Positions 18,505 to 27,457 are shown, counted from the stretch's first letter. The stretch: 64,000 bases of DNA from Tsukamurella tyrosinosolvens (GCF_900104775.1 NZ_FNSA01000003.1:2170001-2234000); one strand, 5' to 3'. Translations and numbers: made by a program. The notes: generated by a model from the letters alone, not told the origin.

Positions 18505-19218
18505 ATGACTACTGCAGCCCCGCCCCGGTCCGCGTCGGACGTCGTGGTGCCGGCCGTGATCGCCGCGGTCCTTGGCGCCGCCGGAGGCCTGCTCTGGGGC
18601 CTGACGGTGCCCGGCGTGCGCGGCGTGCTCACGCGGTCCGGCATCGTCTGGCGCGAGGGCCAGCTCGACAACATCTTCCAGGCCACGGTCCTGTTCGTCG
18701 CTGTCGCCGCGGTCGGCGGGCTGCTCACCGGCGCTGCGGTCTTCGTCCGTCGACGGCGTACGCCGCGGGGCGTCGCGATCACCCTCGGTGCCGCGGTCTT
18801 CGCGGTGTTCATCGCGACGGTGCTCGGTCAGGCCGTGGTCGATGCCCGGTTCGCGGGTCCGGGGGAGCCGGGCCTCGACTTCACCGCGGCACCGTCGATC
18901 CGGCTCGACGGTGCCAACGTCTTCGCCGTCGCCGACCACTCCGGCGGAGTCCTGGGCGATCTCGCGTCGTGGGTGCTGGTGCTCGTGTGGCCGGCGTCCG
19001 CCGCCCTGTGGTGCACGCTGGCCGCCCTGGTCGGGCGGCTCCCGGCGGAGTCAGTCGCCGGTGTGCCCGCGGAGCAGGTCCGCGAAATCGGTGACGGGCC
19101 CCAGGTCGAGGGCCTTGCCGGAGCGCCGGGGGGCGCCGAGGTCCGACGGTCCGCCGAAGCCGGCGACGGCACCGTCGGACTGGACGAGCGCGCCGGCGAG
19201 CTCCGCCCCGGCCCGTGA
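18505..19218 (+). CDS. DUF2567 membrane protein (Rv1591-like)
   Basis: Protein of 237 aa with about four membrane helices in the first 170 residues, in the same position relative to bioB and bsaP as Rv1591 in M. tuberculosis. Function unknown. The last 56 codons overlap the convergent FMN reductase gene by 168 bases, so the polar C-terminal tail is also antisense coding sequence. A perfect 11-base-arm inverted repeat (18888-18915) lies inside the gene. Confidence 0.75.
   Translation: MTTAAPPRSASDVVVPAVIAAVLGAAGGLLWGLTVPGVRGVLTRSGIVWREGQLDNIFQATVLFVAVAAVGGLLTGAAVFVRRRRTPRGVAITLGAAVFAVFIATVLGQAVVDARFAGPGEPGLDFTAAPSIRLDGANVFAVADHSGGVLGDLASWVLVLVWPASAALWCTLAALVGRLPAESVAGVPAEQVREIGDGPQVEGLAGAPGGAEVRRSAEAGDGTVGLDERAGELRPGP
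18888..18915. repeat. inverted pair of the dispersed 9-mer inside the DUF2567 gene
   Basis: Two copies of the motif GCACCGTCG/CGACGGTGC in opposite orientation give perfect 11-base arms (18888-18898 and 18905-18915) around a 6-base loop. It is the only intragenic inverted pair I noticed. It could form a hairpin in RNA or be a paired protein-binding site. Confidence 0.7.
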
Positions 19219-19707
19219 GACCCTGGCTCCGAGCTCGGAGGAACCGAAGTCCTCGGTCGCGGCGAACACGCCCGTCGGGAGGATCTGCGCGCGCAGGTAG
19301 CTGAACAGCGGCCGGAGCGCGTGGTCGAGGACCAGCGAATGCCGCGCCGTGCCGGCGGTGGCCGCGACGAGCACCGGGACGCCGGTGAGGGCCTCGGGGT
19401 CGAGGGCGTCGAAGAACATCTTGAACAGCCCGCTGTAGCTGGCGGTGAACACCGGCGAGACGGCGATCAGGCCGTCCGCGGTGGCGATCGCGTCCTTCGC
19501 CGCGCTGAGGGCGGGCGTCGGGACGCCGGTGGTCATGACGGTCGCGAGGTCGCGGGCGAGCTCGCGCACCTCGATCACGGTGACGTCCACGGCCTCACCG
19601 CGGGCCGACACCGCGGCGCGCGTGGCGTCGGCCAGCTGATCCGCCAGCAGGCGGGTCGACGACGGCTCGGAGACGCCGGCCGCGACGACGACGAGTGAGC
19701 GGGGCAC
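19051..19707 (-). CDS. FMN reductase, CE1759 family (partner of a luciferase-like monooxygenase)
   Basis: NADPH-dependent FMN reductase of 218 aa with a flavodoxin-like fold: LVVVAAGVSEPSSTRLLADQL, AKDAIATADGLIAVSPVFTASYSGLFKMFFD and GVPVLVAATAGTARHS. The CE1759 family is characteristically encoded beside a CE1758-type monooxygenase, as here (19766-20899), and supplies it with reduced flavin. Start GTG 19707 with AGGAGG eight bases upstream. It overlaps the convergent DUF2567 gene by 168 bases. Confidence 0.88.
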   Translation of the reverse strand: MPRSLVVVAAGVSEPSSTRLLADQLADATRAAVSARGEAVDVTVIEVRELARDLATVMTTGVPTPALSAAKDAIATADGLIAVSPVFTASYSGLFKMFFDALDPEALTGVPVLVAATAGTARHSLVLDHALRPLFSYLRAQILPTGVFAATEDFGSSELGARVSRAGAELAGALVQSDGAVAGFGGPSDLGAPRRSGKALDLGPVTDFADLLRGHTGD

Positions 19708-19709
19708 GG

Positions 19710-19763
19710 TCAGACCTCCTGTCGTGCAGTGGGGAGCGGCATGGAGAGGAAGGTTCCGGTCAT
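19710..19763 (-). CDS. possible 17-codon small ORF between monooxygenase and FMN reductase
   Basis: Reads MTGTFLSMPLPTARQEV then TGA. The ATG at 19763 has an AAGGAGG site at ideal spacing, formed by the last codons of the monooxygenase gene; its stop is two bases before the reductase GTG, and the reductase ribosome-binding site is embedded in its last codons. The arrangement suggests translational coupling; whether the peptide has a role is unknown. Confidence 0.35.
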   Translation of the reverse strand: MTGTFLSMPLPTARQEV

Positions 19764-19765
19764 CG

Positions 19766-20899
19766 TCAGGCCTCCTTCGCGGCGGCGAGGTCCTGGGCCG
19801 GCAGGACCAGGTGGTGCGGCGAGTCCGGGCCGGCGGCGACGAGCGAGGCGTGGGTCGGCGGGTCCGACGGGACGTGCGCCGGGCGGCGCAGCTCGAACTC
19901 CTTGCGGAGCACCGGGACCACTCGGGTGCCGAGTATCTCGACCTGCTCGAGGACCTGGTCCAGCGGGAGTCCGGCGTGGTCGAGCAGGAAGAGCTGGCGC
20001 TGGTAGTCGCCGGCGAAGTCCGCGAAGCCGAGCGTCTTCTCGATCACCTGCTCGGGCGTGCCGACGGTGAGTGGGGTCATCTGCTCGAAGTCCTCCAGCG
20101 ACGGGCCGTGGCCGTAGACGGGGGCGTTGTCGAAGTAGGGCCGGAAGCGCCGCTTCGCCTCGGCCTCGGTCCCGGCCATGAAGACCTGGCCGCCCAGGCC
20201 GACGATCGCCTGGTCGGCGGAGCCGTGGCCGTAGTGCTCGTAGCGCTGCCGGTACAGGCGCACCATCTGCTCGGTGTGCTCCTTGTTCCAGAAGATGTTG
20301 TTGTGGAAGAAGCCGTCGCCGTAGAAGGCCGCCTGCTCGGCGATCTCGGGCGAGCGGATCGACCCGTGCCAGACGAAGGGCGGCGTTCCGTCGAGCGGCG
20401 CCGGCGTCGACGTGTAGCTCTGCAGGGGCGTGCGGAACTGGCCCTCCCAGTCGACGACGGGCTCGCGCCACAGGCGGCGCAGCAGGTGGTAGTTCTCGAT
20501 GGCCAGCGGGATGCCCTGGCGGATGTCCTTGCCGAACCACGGGTACACCGGACCGGTGTTGCCGCGGCCCAGCGTGAGGTCGACGCGGCCCTCGGCGAGG
20601 TGCTGGAGCATCGCGTAGTCCTCGGCGATCTTCACCGGGTCGTTCGTGGTGATGAGCGTGGTCGCGGTGCTCAGCGTGAGGTGCTGCGTCTTGGCGGCGA
20701 TCCAGCCGAGCAGCGTGGTGGGGGAGCTGGGGACGAACGGCGGATTGTGGTGCTCGCCCGTGGCGAAGACGTCGAGGCCCACCTCCTCGGCCTTGAGCGC
20801 GATCTTCGTCATCGCCTCGATGCGCTCGTGCTCGCTGACGGTGGTGCCGGTGGTCGGGTCCGTGGTGACGTCGCCGACGCTGAAGATTCCGAACTGCAT
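19766..20899 (-). CDS. luciferase-like FMN-dependent monooxygenase, CE1758 family
   Basis: Two-component-type flavin monooxygenase of about 377 aa with an LLM TIM barrel: VFATGEHHNPPFVPSSPTTL, DLTLGRGNTGPVYPWFGKD and APVYGHGPSLEDFEQMTP. The family is named for its coupling to the CE1759 FMN reductase, encoded directly downstream here. ATG 20899 is preferred to ATG 20905 because GGGAAGG then lies at normal spacing. The substrate is unknown. Confidence 0.88.
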   Translation of the reverse strand: MQFGIFSVGDVTTDPTTGTTVSEHERIEAMTKIALKAEEVGLDVFATGEHHNPPFVPSSPTTLLGWIAAKTQHLTLSTATTLITTNDPVKIAEDYAMLQHLAEGRVDLTLGRGNTGPVYPWFGKDIRQGIPLAIENYHLLRRLWREPVVDWEGQFRTPLQSYTSTPAPLDGTPPFVWHGSIRSPEIAEQAAFYGDGFFHNNIFWNKEHTEQMVRLYRQRYEHYGHGSADQAIVGLGGQVFMAGTEAEAKRRFRPYFDNAPVYGHGPSLEDFEQMTPLTVGTPEQVIEKTLGFADFAGDYQRQLFLLDHAGLPLDQVLEQVEILGTRVVPVLRKEFELRRPAHVPSDPPTHASLVAAGPDSPHHLVLPAQDLAAAKEA

Positions 20900-21000
20900 G
20901 TCCATCCTTCCCGATCGGGCCCCTGCCGGGCCCTTCGAGAACTGTAACGGACTGCGGTCCGATTATGTTCCGCGGGGCGGGTCCGCGGCGTCGTGCCGGG

Positions 21001-21717
21001 TCAGAGGGGCTCCCGGCGCAGCACGTCGGAGGAATTGAGGATGATCACCTCGCGGTCGGACTCCGTGAGCGCGGTGAGGAAGCCGGACTCGACCTTGAGC
21101 ACGTGCGCCGTGACGACTCCCGTCCTGGTATGCAGACGCTCGGCCGGGGACCAGGGCGTGCGCTCGACCGCGGCGAGCAGCAGCACGGCGATGGCCGCGT
21201 TGGAACCGACCTCACGGACCGCGAAGTCGACGGTCCGGCCGCTGACGCCCTCGGCGGACCAGCGCTTCACCGCGAGGATCGCCAGCGCGATCGCGGCGGC
21301 GCCGATCGGTACCCAGACGTAGCCGTAGGTGACCGTGAGGGCGATGCAGGCCGTCGCGAGCACCGCGACGAGCAGCGCCGACCACACGCTCGTCGGCGAG
21401 TCGGTGTGCATCCGCCACACGAGGCGCACCGCCGAGAGCGGGAGCAGGATCATCACGAGGACGCTCGTGAACTCGGGGTCGCTCATGAGGGTGCCGAGCA
21501 CGATCGTGAGGGCGCTGTTCACGTCGGTCACGGCCATGATCCGCGACGCGACGCGCCAGTCCCACTCCGAGACGACGAGGAGCCGCAGCACCACGAACAG
21601 CACGGCCACGCTCGCCCCGGTGCCGAGGGTGCGCACGATCCGCGCGTCGGTGGCGTCCGCCAGCTTCTTCGCGATCGCCCGGTCCTGCGCGGTTTCGTCG
21701 GTCTCCGCATCGCTCAC
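21001..21717 (-). CDS. multi-pass membrane protein, unknown function
   Basis: Protein of 238 aa with about five hydrophobic helices between residues 30 and 200 and a short soluble C-terminus (HVLKVESGFLTALTESDREVIILNSSDVL). I recognise no family. GTG start at 21717. A 35-base imperfect palindrome (21724-21758) sits immediately upstream. Confidence 0.55.
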   Translation of the reverse strand: MSDAETDETAQDRAIAKKLADATDARIVRTLGTGASVAVLFVVLRLLVVSEWDWRVASRIMAVTDVNSALTIVLGTLMSDPEFTSVLVMILLPLSAVRLVWRMHTDSPTSVWSALLVAVLATACIALTVTYGYVWVPIGAAAIALAILAVKRWSAEGVSGRTVDFAVREVGSNAAIAVLLLAAVERTPWSPAERLHTRTGVVTAHVLKVESGFLTALTESDREVIILNSSDVLRREPL

Positions 21718-21723
21718 ACGCGG

Positions 21724-21758
21724 ATCGTAATCACGGCACGGCCGTCCGTGGTTGCGAT
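21724..21758. promoter_or_regulatory. 35-base imperfect palindrome, operator candidate
   Basis: Arms 21724-21736 (ATCGTAATCACGG) and 21746-21758 (CCGTGGTTGCGAT) match in 11 of 13 positions around a 9-base centre that is itself nearly palindromic. It lies between the divergent membrane-protein gene and the desaturase gene, seven bases from the former's start codon. The binding protein is unknown. Confidence 0.4.
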
Positions 21759-21880
21759 CGCGAGCTCCTGGTCCGCCCAGTCGCGCCGAGATCCTTGCTT
21801 TCGTTCCGCAATTCTTCCTGCGGGAACCGGGATCGGCGTCCTACCATCGGATTCGTCCGTACCCGACCGAGGCGCTGATC

Positions 21881-22831
21881 ATGTCGACACTCACCGACCT
21901 GCAACTGCTGACCGAACTCGAACCCGTGGTGGGCGAGAACATCGACCGCCACCTGGGCGTGGCGAAGGACTGGAGTCCCCACGACTACGTGCCGTGGGAC
22001 GACGGCAGGAACTTCGCCGCGTTGGGCGGCACCGACTGGGAGCTCGCGCAGTCGCCGCTGTCCGAGGTGGCACGCGTCGCGATGATCACCAACCTGCTCA
22101 CCGAGGACAACCTCCCGTCCTACCACCGCACCATCGCCGACAACTTCTCCCTCGACGGCGCCTGGGGTACGTGGGTGGGCCGGTGGACCGCGGAGGAGAA
22201 CCGGCACAGCATCGCCCTGCGCGACTACCTGCTGGTCACGCGCTCCGTCGATCCGGTGAAGCTCGAGCGCGACCGCATGACGCACCTCGAGCTCGGCGTG
22301 GAGGCGCCGGACGAGTACGGCGGCGTGCTCGACCAGGTCGTGTACGTGACCATCCAGGAGCTCGCGACCCGCATCAGTCACCGGCAGACGGCGCGGGTCT
22401 GCGACGAGCCGGTCGCCGACGCGCTGCTCAAGCGGATCGCCACCGACGAGAACCTGCACATGATCTTCTACCGGAACCTGACCGCCGCGGCGCTGGAGAT
22501 CGCGCCCGACCAGGTGCTGAAGTCGATCGCCAAGGTCACCACGAACTTCGTCATGCCGGGCGAGGGCAAGCCCGACTTCCGGCGCAACGGCGTCCTCATG
22601 GTCAAGCACGGCATCTACGACCTGCGCCAGCACCTCGACGACGTGCTCCGGCCGATCTTCAAGGTCTGGGGCCTGTTCGACCGGAACGACGTATCGGCCG
22701 CCGGCGAGCAGTACCGCGATGAGCTCGGGCGTTATCTGGAGAAGCTGGAGGCGGACGTCGTGCGGTTCGAGGAGAGCCGGGCGCGCGCCGTCGAGCGCGA
22801 GCGGGCGCGGGCGGAGCGCAGGTCGGCCTGA
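21881..22831 (+). CDS. acyl-[acyl-carrier-protein] desaturase (ferritin-like, DesA2-type)
   Basis: Soluble di-iron desaturase of 316 aa introducing a double bond into acyl-ACP. The iron-ligand motifs of the family are visible: TEDNLPSYH, AEENRHSIALRDYL (ExxH) and TDENLHMIFYR (ExxH), with DYVPWDDGRNFAALGG near the N-terminus. The ATG at 21881 gives the usual mycobacterial N-terminus; upstream in-frame sequence is not protein-like. The C-terminus is a basic coiled segment. Monocistronic. Confidence 0.9.
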   Translation: MSTLTDLQLLTELEPVVGENIDRHLGVAKDWSPHDYVPWDDGRNFAALGGTDWELAQSPLSEVARVAMITNLLTEDNLPSYHRTIADNFSLDGAWGTWVGRWTAEENRHSIALRDYLLVTRSVDPVKLERDRMTHLELGVEAPDEYGGVLDQVVYVTIQELATRISHRQTARVCDEPVADALLKRIATDENLHMIFYRNLTAAALEIAPDQVLKSIAKVTTNFVMPGEGKPDFRRNGVLMVKHGIYDLRQHLDDVLRPIFKVWGLFDRNDVSAAGEQYRDELGRYLEKLEADVVRFEESRARAVERERARAERRSA

Positions 22832-22864
22832 CGACGACCGGTCCGACGGTGCGCCGCCTGCCCG

Positions 22865-23566
22865 TCAGCCGGGCGGGCGCAGCGTCGCGAACTCGTCGGT
22901 GATCCGCAGGTAGGAGTCGGTGAACCGGTACAGCGCCGGCGGGCGGCCACGGGTCGCCTGCCCGGTCTCGCCGGTCGCGGTGATCACCGATCGACGGGAC
23001 AGGATGCGCAGCAGGTTGGTCGAGTCCACCGGGTAGCCCAGGACGGCGACGTAGATGTCGCGCAGCTGGGAGACGGGGAAGGCGCGCGGGGCGAGAGCGA
23101 AACCGATGTTCGAGTAGGAGAGCCGGGCCGCGAGCCGGGCGCGGGCGCGGTGCACCATCGCGGCGTGGTCGAAGGCCATCGTCGGGAGCGCCTCGACGGG
23201 GTGCCACGTCGTGTCGTCGGGCAGGCGCGGATCGGTGCCGGAGCGGACGAGGCCGAGGAAGGCGGACGCCAGCGTGCGGTCGGCGTCTGCACTCGCGGGA
23301 ACGCGGTGGGGGTCGGAGAACTCGGCGAACTGCTCGAGGTGCGCGACTTCCGTCAGGTCGACCTTCTCGGCGAGGAGCCGGCGGGCGCTGGTCGGGAGGT
23401 CCTCCCGGGCGTCGAGCAGCCCACCCGGGAGCGACCATGCGCCCTGGTCGGGGGCCAGGGCGCGCTGCCACAGCAGCACCTCGACGGTGCCCTCGCTCAC
23501 GCGGAACACGACGGAAAGGACTTCGTGTGCGACGTGGTGCGCGGGAGCGGTGCTAGCATCGGCCAT
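22865..23566 (-). CDS. nrtR: NrtR, Nudix-related transcriptional repressor of NAD synthesis
   Basis: Protein of 233 aa with an N-terminal Nudix-like domain (HEVLSVVFRVSEGTVEVLLWQ, GAWSLPGGLLDAREDLPTSA; the Nudix box is degenerate, as in NrtR regulators) and a C-terminal winged-helix domain (DSTNLLRILSRRSVI, GRPPALYRFTDSYL). It is divergent from nadA with only 49 bases between start codons, the arrangement of Rv1593c/nadA in mycobacteria. NrtR senses ADP-ribose or NAD-related ligands. The ATG 23566 lies next to the operator (23568-23586), so its mRNA may be nearly leaderless. Confidence 0.88.
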   Translation of the reverse strand: MADASTAPAHHVAHEVLSVVFRVSEGTVEVLLWQRALAPDQGAWSLPGGLLDAREDLPTSARRLLAEKVDLTEVAHLEQFAEFSDPHRVPASADADRTLASAFLGLVRSGTDPRLPDDTTWHPVEALPTMAFDHAAMVHRARARLAARLSYSNIGFALAPRAFPVSQLRDIYVAVLGYPVDSTNLLRILSRRSVITATGETGQATRGRPPALYRFTDSYLRITDEFATLRPPG

Positions 23567-23567
23567 A

Positions 23568-23586
23568 TATCGATCATAGGTCGATA
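23568..23586. promoter_or_regulatory. putative NrtR operator in the nrtR/nadA divergent promoter
   Basis: Inverted repeat TATCGA-N7-TCGATA (23568-23573 and 23581-23586) in an AT-rich patch within high-GC DNA. It covers the centre of the 49-base nrtR-nadA spacer, where repressor binding would block nadABC and possibly nrtR itself. The assignment rests on position and symmetry. Confidence 0.6.
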
Positions 23587-23615
23587 AATCATCGGATCGA
23601 GGAAAGGGAGGCGAG

Positions 23616-24668
23616 ATGACCACAGCCACGTCCGCCACCACCGAGTTCAGCTCCCCGCTCTACGACCGGATCGTCGAGGGCGGTGGGATGTACACCGGCG
23701 TCGACGGCGACCGCGAGTGGGCGGCCGAGGTCAAGCGCCTCGCGAAGCTCCGCGACGCCACGATCCTCGCCCACAACTACGAGCTGCCCGCGATCCAGGA
23801 CGTCGCGGACTTCGTCGGCGACTCGCTCGCCCTCTCCCGGATCGCGGCCGACGTCTCCACGTCGACGATCGTCTTCTGCGGCGTCCACTTCATGGCCGAG
23901 ACCGCGAAGATCCTCAGCCCCGAGAAGACCGTGCTCATCCCGGACCAGCGGGCCGGCTGCTCCCTGGCCGACTCCATCAAGGCCGTCGAGTTGCAGGAGT
24001 GGAAGGACGAGCACCCCGGCGCCGTCGTCGTCTCCTACGTGAACACGACCGCCGAGGTGAAGGCCCTCACCGACATCTGCTGCACCTCGAGCAACGCCGT
24101 CGAGGTGGTGCAGTCGATCCCCGAGGACACCGAGATCCTGTTCCTGCCGGACCAGTTCCTCGGTGCGCACGTCAAGCGCGTCACGGGTCGGCAGAACATG
24201 CACATCTGGGCGGGCGAGTGCCACGTGCACGCCGGCATCAACGGCGACGAGCTCGCCGCGCAGGCCAAGGCCCACCCGGACGCCGACCTGTACGTGCACC
24301 CGGAGTGCGGCTGCGCCACCTCCGCCCTGTATCTCGCGGGCGAGGGGGCCGTCCCGGACGACCGCGTGAAGATCCTCTCCACCGGCGGCATGCTCGACGC
24401 GGCCCGCGAGACCGGTGCCACGGAGGTCCTCGTGGCCACCGAGGTCGGCATGCTGCACCAGCTGCGGATGGCCGCGCCCGGCGTCGAGTTCCGCGCCGTC
24501 AACGACCGCGCCTCCTGCAAATACATGAAGATGATCACCCCTGCGGCCCTGCTCCGCTGCCTGGTCGAGGGCAAGGACGAGGTCTTCGTCGACGCCGCGA
24601 TGGCCGACGCCGGCCGCAAGGCCGTGACGCGGATGATCGGGATCGGGCAGCCCGGCGGCGGGGAATGA
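23616..24668 (+). CDS. nadA: quinolinate synthase
   Basis: Iron-sulfur enzyme condensing iminoaspartate with dihydroxyacetone phosphate to quinolinate. 350 aa, with [21 protein letters not shown] and the three cluster cysteines at about 115 (QRAGCSLAD), 202 (AGECHVH) and 301 ([10 protein letters not shown]), matching the spacing known for NadA. GAAAGGGAGG ribosome-binding site upstream. First gene of nadABC; overlaps nadB by four bases (ATGA). Confidence 0.97.
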   Translation: MTTATSATTEFSSPLYDRIVEGGGMYTGVDGDREWAAEVKRLAKLRDATILAHNYELPAIQDVADFVGDSLALSRIAADVSTSTIVFCGVHFMAETAKILSPEKTVLIPDQRAGCSLADSIKAVELQEWKDEHPGAVVVSYVNTTAEVKALTDICCTSSNAVEVVQSIPEDTEILFLPDQFLGAHVKRVTGRQNMHIWAGECHVHAGINGDELAAQAKAHPDADLYVHPECGCATSALYLAGEGAVPDDRVKILSTGGMLDAARETGATEVLVATEVGMLHQLRMAAPGVEFRAVNDRASCKYMKMITPAALLRCLVEGKDEVFVDAAMADAGRKAVTRMIGIGQPGGGE

Positions 24669-26155
24669 CCACCACCGCCGTCGCCGACCTGCTGATCGTC
24701 GGCGCGGGCGTCGCCGGCCTGACCGCCGCCGTCGCCGCGGCGGACGCCGGCCTGACGGTCACGGTGCTGTTCAAGCCCTCGACCGGGGGCGCACCGTCGA
24801 CGTCCACGGCCTACGCGCAGGGCGGAATCGCCGTGGTCGACCCGTCCGACCCCGAGGACTCGATCGACCGGCACGTCGCGGACACCGTCGGGGCCGGCGG
24901 CCCGCTCGTCGACGTCGTGGCGACGCGGTCGATCCTGGCCGACGGGCCCGCCGCCGTGGACCGCCTGATCAGCTGGGGCGCCGAGTTCGACCGGCGGCCC
25001 GACGGCCGCCTGGGGCGCACCCGCGAGGGCGGGCACACCGTCTCGCGGATCATCCACGCCGGCGGCGACGCCACCGGCGCCGAGGTGCAGCGAGCCCTCA
25101 CCGCCGCCGCGAAGACCCGGCCGACCCTCACCGCGCGCCCGGGCCAGGCCTACGCGCTGCTCGCCGACGGTGACCGCATCGTCGGCGTGCGCACGGCCGA
25201 GGGCGATGCCTTCGGCCGCACCGTCCTGCTCGCCACCGGCGGTGCGGGACACCTGTTCTCCAGCACGACCAATCCGCTGGGCGCCACCGGTGACGGCATG
25301 GCCCTGGCGGAGGCGGCGGGCGCCGATGTCCGTGAGCTCGAGTTCGTCCAGTTCCACCCGACGATGCTCTACACCCCGGGGGCGCGCGGCCGTCGGCCGC
25401 TGATCTCCGAGGCGGTGCGCGGCGAGGGCGCGCACCTCGTCGACGCGAACGGCGACGCCGTCATGGACGGCGTGCACCCGATGGGCGACCTCGCGCCGCG
25501 CGACGTGGTCGCCCGCGCCGTGACCGAGGCGATGGAGCGCACGGGCGCGCCGTGCGTCTACCTCGACGCGACGATGATCCCCGATGTCGCGCACCGTTTC
25601 CCGACGGTGACCGAGGCGGTCCGCGCTGCGGGCCTCGACCCGCAGACCGACCTCATCCCGGTGGTCCCGGGCGCGCACTACCTGTGCGGCGGCGTGGTCA
25701 CCGACCTGCACGGCGCGACCGGCGTTCCCGGCCTCTACGCCGCGGGCGAGGTGGCACGCACCGGCCTGCACGGCGCGAACCGGCTCGCCTCCAACAGCCT
25801 GCTCGAGGCGCTCGTGATGGGGCTGCGGGTAGCGGCCGCCGCGCGATCCGCGCCTGCACTCGACGACCGAACGTTCTCCACCGGCGCGATCCGGGAGATC
25901 GCGCCCCCGCCCGCCCGCGCGCAGCGGGAACCCCTGCAGGACGCCATGACCCGGTACTGCGGCGTCCGGCGCACCGTCGACGGCCTCACCGGCCTGACCG
26001 AACTGCTGGCCGATCCCGGCTTCGTCGCCGACGCGCCCGCGGTATCTTCCCGGGACCGGGAGGACGCCGTGCTCACCGCGGTGGCCCGACGCATGGCCGG
26101 GCAGGCCCTCGCCCGGCAGGAATCCGTGACCGAGGTACTGGAGGTACGTCCGTGA
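24665..26155 (+). CDS. nadB: L-aspartate oxidase
   Basis: FAD enzyme oxidising aspartate to iminoaspartate for NadA. 496 aa, with the dinucleotide motif [45 protein letters not shown] and the [18 protein letters not shown] segment. The flavoprotein C-terminal domain is shorter than in E. coli. ATG overlaps the nadA stop (ATGA); the stop overlaps the nadC GTG (GTGA), giving tight translational coupling. Confidence 0.96.
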   Translation: MTTTAVADLLIVGAGVAGLTAAVAAADAGLTVTVLFKPSTGGAPSTSTAYAQGGIAVVDPSDPEDSIDRHVADTVGAGGPLVDVVATRSILADGPAAVDRLISWGAEFDRRPDGRLGRTREGGHTVSRIIHAGGDATGAEVQRALTAAAKTRPTLTARPGQAYALLADGDRIVGVRTAEGDAFGRTVLLATGGAGHLFSSTTNPLGATGDGMALAEAAGADVRELEFVQFHPTMLYTPGARGRRPLISEAVRGEGAHLVDANGDAVMDGVHPMGDLAPRDVVARAVTEAMERTGAPCVYLDATMIPDVAHRFPTVTEAVRAAGLDPQTDLIPVVPGAHYLCGGVVTDLHGATGVPGLYAAGEVARTGLHGANRLASNSLLEALVMGLRVAAAARSAPALDDRTFSTGAIREIAPPPARAQREPLQDAMTRYCGVRRTVDGLTGLTELLADPGFVADAPAVSSRDREDAVLTAVARRMAGQALARQESVTEVLEVRP

Positions 26156-27015
26156 CCGAGCTGACGCTGGAGCCCGACCGCGCCGAGGTGGTCCGTCTCA
26201 TCCGGACCGCGCTCGACGAGGATCTCCGCTACGGCCCGGACGTGACCAGCGAGGCCACCGTGCCCGCCGGTGCCACCACGCTCGCCAAGGTGATCAGCCG
26301 CGAGCACGGGGTGCTGGCCGGCATCCCGGTCGCGGAGTGGGTGCTCGACGAGGTGGTCGGCCCCGGCAACTACCGCGTGCCCGCGAAGATCGCCGACGGC
26401 ACCGTCATCGCCCCGGGCGATGTTGCCATGGCGATCGAGGGGCCGACGCTCGCCCTGCTCACGGCCGAGCGCACCCTGCTCAACATCGTCACCCACCTCT
26501 CCGGCATCGCGACCGCGACGGCCGCCTGGGTCGCCGAGGTCGAGGGCACCGGCGCGAAGGTCCGCGACAGCCGCAAGACGCTCCCCGGCATGCGCGCGCT
26601 GCAGAAGTACGCCGTGCGCGCGGGCGGGGGAGTGAACCACCGGATGGGCCTCGGCGACGAGGCGCTCATCAAGGACAACCACGTCGTCGCCGCCGGCTCC
26701 GTGACCGCCGCGATCGAGGCCGTGCGGCGCCGGGCCCCCGGCGTCCCCCTCGAAGTGGAGGTGGACTCGCTCGACCAGCTCGAGGAGGCCTTCGCGCTCG
26801 GCGTCGACCTCGTTCTGCTCGACAACATGCCGCTGTGGATGACGCAGTCCGCCGTCCAGCGCCGTAAGAAGCTCGCGCCGCGCACCAAGTTGGAGTCGTC
26901 GGGCGGGCTCTCGCTCGACGTCGCGGCGGACTACGCCCGGACCGGCGTCGACTACCTGGCCGTCGGTGCGCTCACGCACTCGGTGCGGGCTCTCGACCTC
27001 GGCCTCGACCTCTGA
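26152..27015 (+). CDS. nadC: nicotinate-nucleotide pyrophosphorylase (quinolinate phosphoribosyltransferase)
   Basis: Converts quinolinate and PRPP to nicotinate mononucleotide. 287 aa, with VRDSRKTLPGMRALQKYAV, HRMGLGDEALIKDNH and LESSGGLSLDVAADYARTGVDY. GTG start coupled to nadB. The last 44 bases overlap the convergent DoxX gene. Third and last gene of the NrtR-controlled operon. Confidence 0.96.
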   Translation: MTELTLEPDRAEVVRLIRTALDEDLRYGPDVTSEATVPAGATTLAKVISREHGVLAGIPVAEWVLDEVVGPGNYRVPAKIADGTVIAPGDVAMAIEGPTLALLTAERTLLNIVTHLSGIATATAAWVAEVEGTGAKVRDSRKTLPGMRALQKYAVRAGGGVNHRMGLGDEALIKDNHVVAAGSVTAAIEAVRRRAPGVPLEVEVDSLDQLEEAFALGVDLVLLDNMPLWMTQSAVQRRKKLAPRTKLESSGGLSLDVAADYARTGVDYLAVGALTHSVRALDLGLDL

Positions 27016-27457
27016 GCCGACCGCGCAGCGCCGTGGCCGGCGACCAGCGGCGTGCGAGCTCGCCGCCGGCGAGGACCGTCGCCGCGAGCACGACCATGAC
27101 CGGGTACTGCACGACCAGTTGGTCCGCGGCCCAGTAGAAGCCCAGCAGCCCGGTCGCGACGAACGCCGTCGCCCGCGGCAGGAGGCCGAGCAGCGCGGCG
27201 ACGCCGAGGGCGACCTCGGTCAGCGGCACCACGACGCCGAAGACCGTGGCGAAGCGGCCCATGACCTCGGTGGCGAACCACGCGAACGCACCGGGCACGC
27301 GGGGATTGCCGGTCGCGCTCCCGACGACCAGGAGGATGTCGCTCCGGCCGAAGCCCGCGTGGTACTTGACGTACCCCTCGTGCAGCCAGGCCGCGCCGAG
27401 CCCGAGCCGGGCGGCGACCACGGCCACCGTCGCCGCCCGGGCCGCGGCCGGGGTCAT
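26972..27457 (-). CDS. DoxX-family membrane protein
   Basis: Protein of 161 aa with four membrane helices, in the layout of the DoxX / thiosulfate:quinone oxidoreductase large-subunit family (LGAAWLHEGYVKYH, FGVVVPLTEVALGVAALLGL, GFYWAADQL). The ATG at 27457 overlaps the stop of the DM13 lipoprotein gene as ATGA, so the two form an operon and probably a membrane redox module. The 3' end overlaps nadC by 44 bases. Confidence 0.75.
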   Translation of the reverse strand: MTPAAARAATVAVVAARLGLGAAWLHEGYVKYHAGFGRSDILLVVGSATGNPRVPGAFAWFATEVMGRFATVFGVVVPLTEVALGVAALLGLLPRATAFVATGLLGFYWAADQLVVQYPVMVVLAATVLAGGELARRWSPATALRGRLRGRGRGREPAPSA

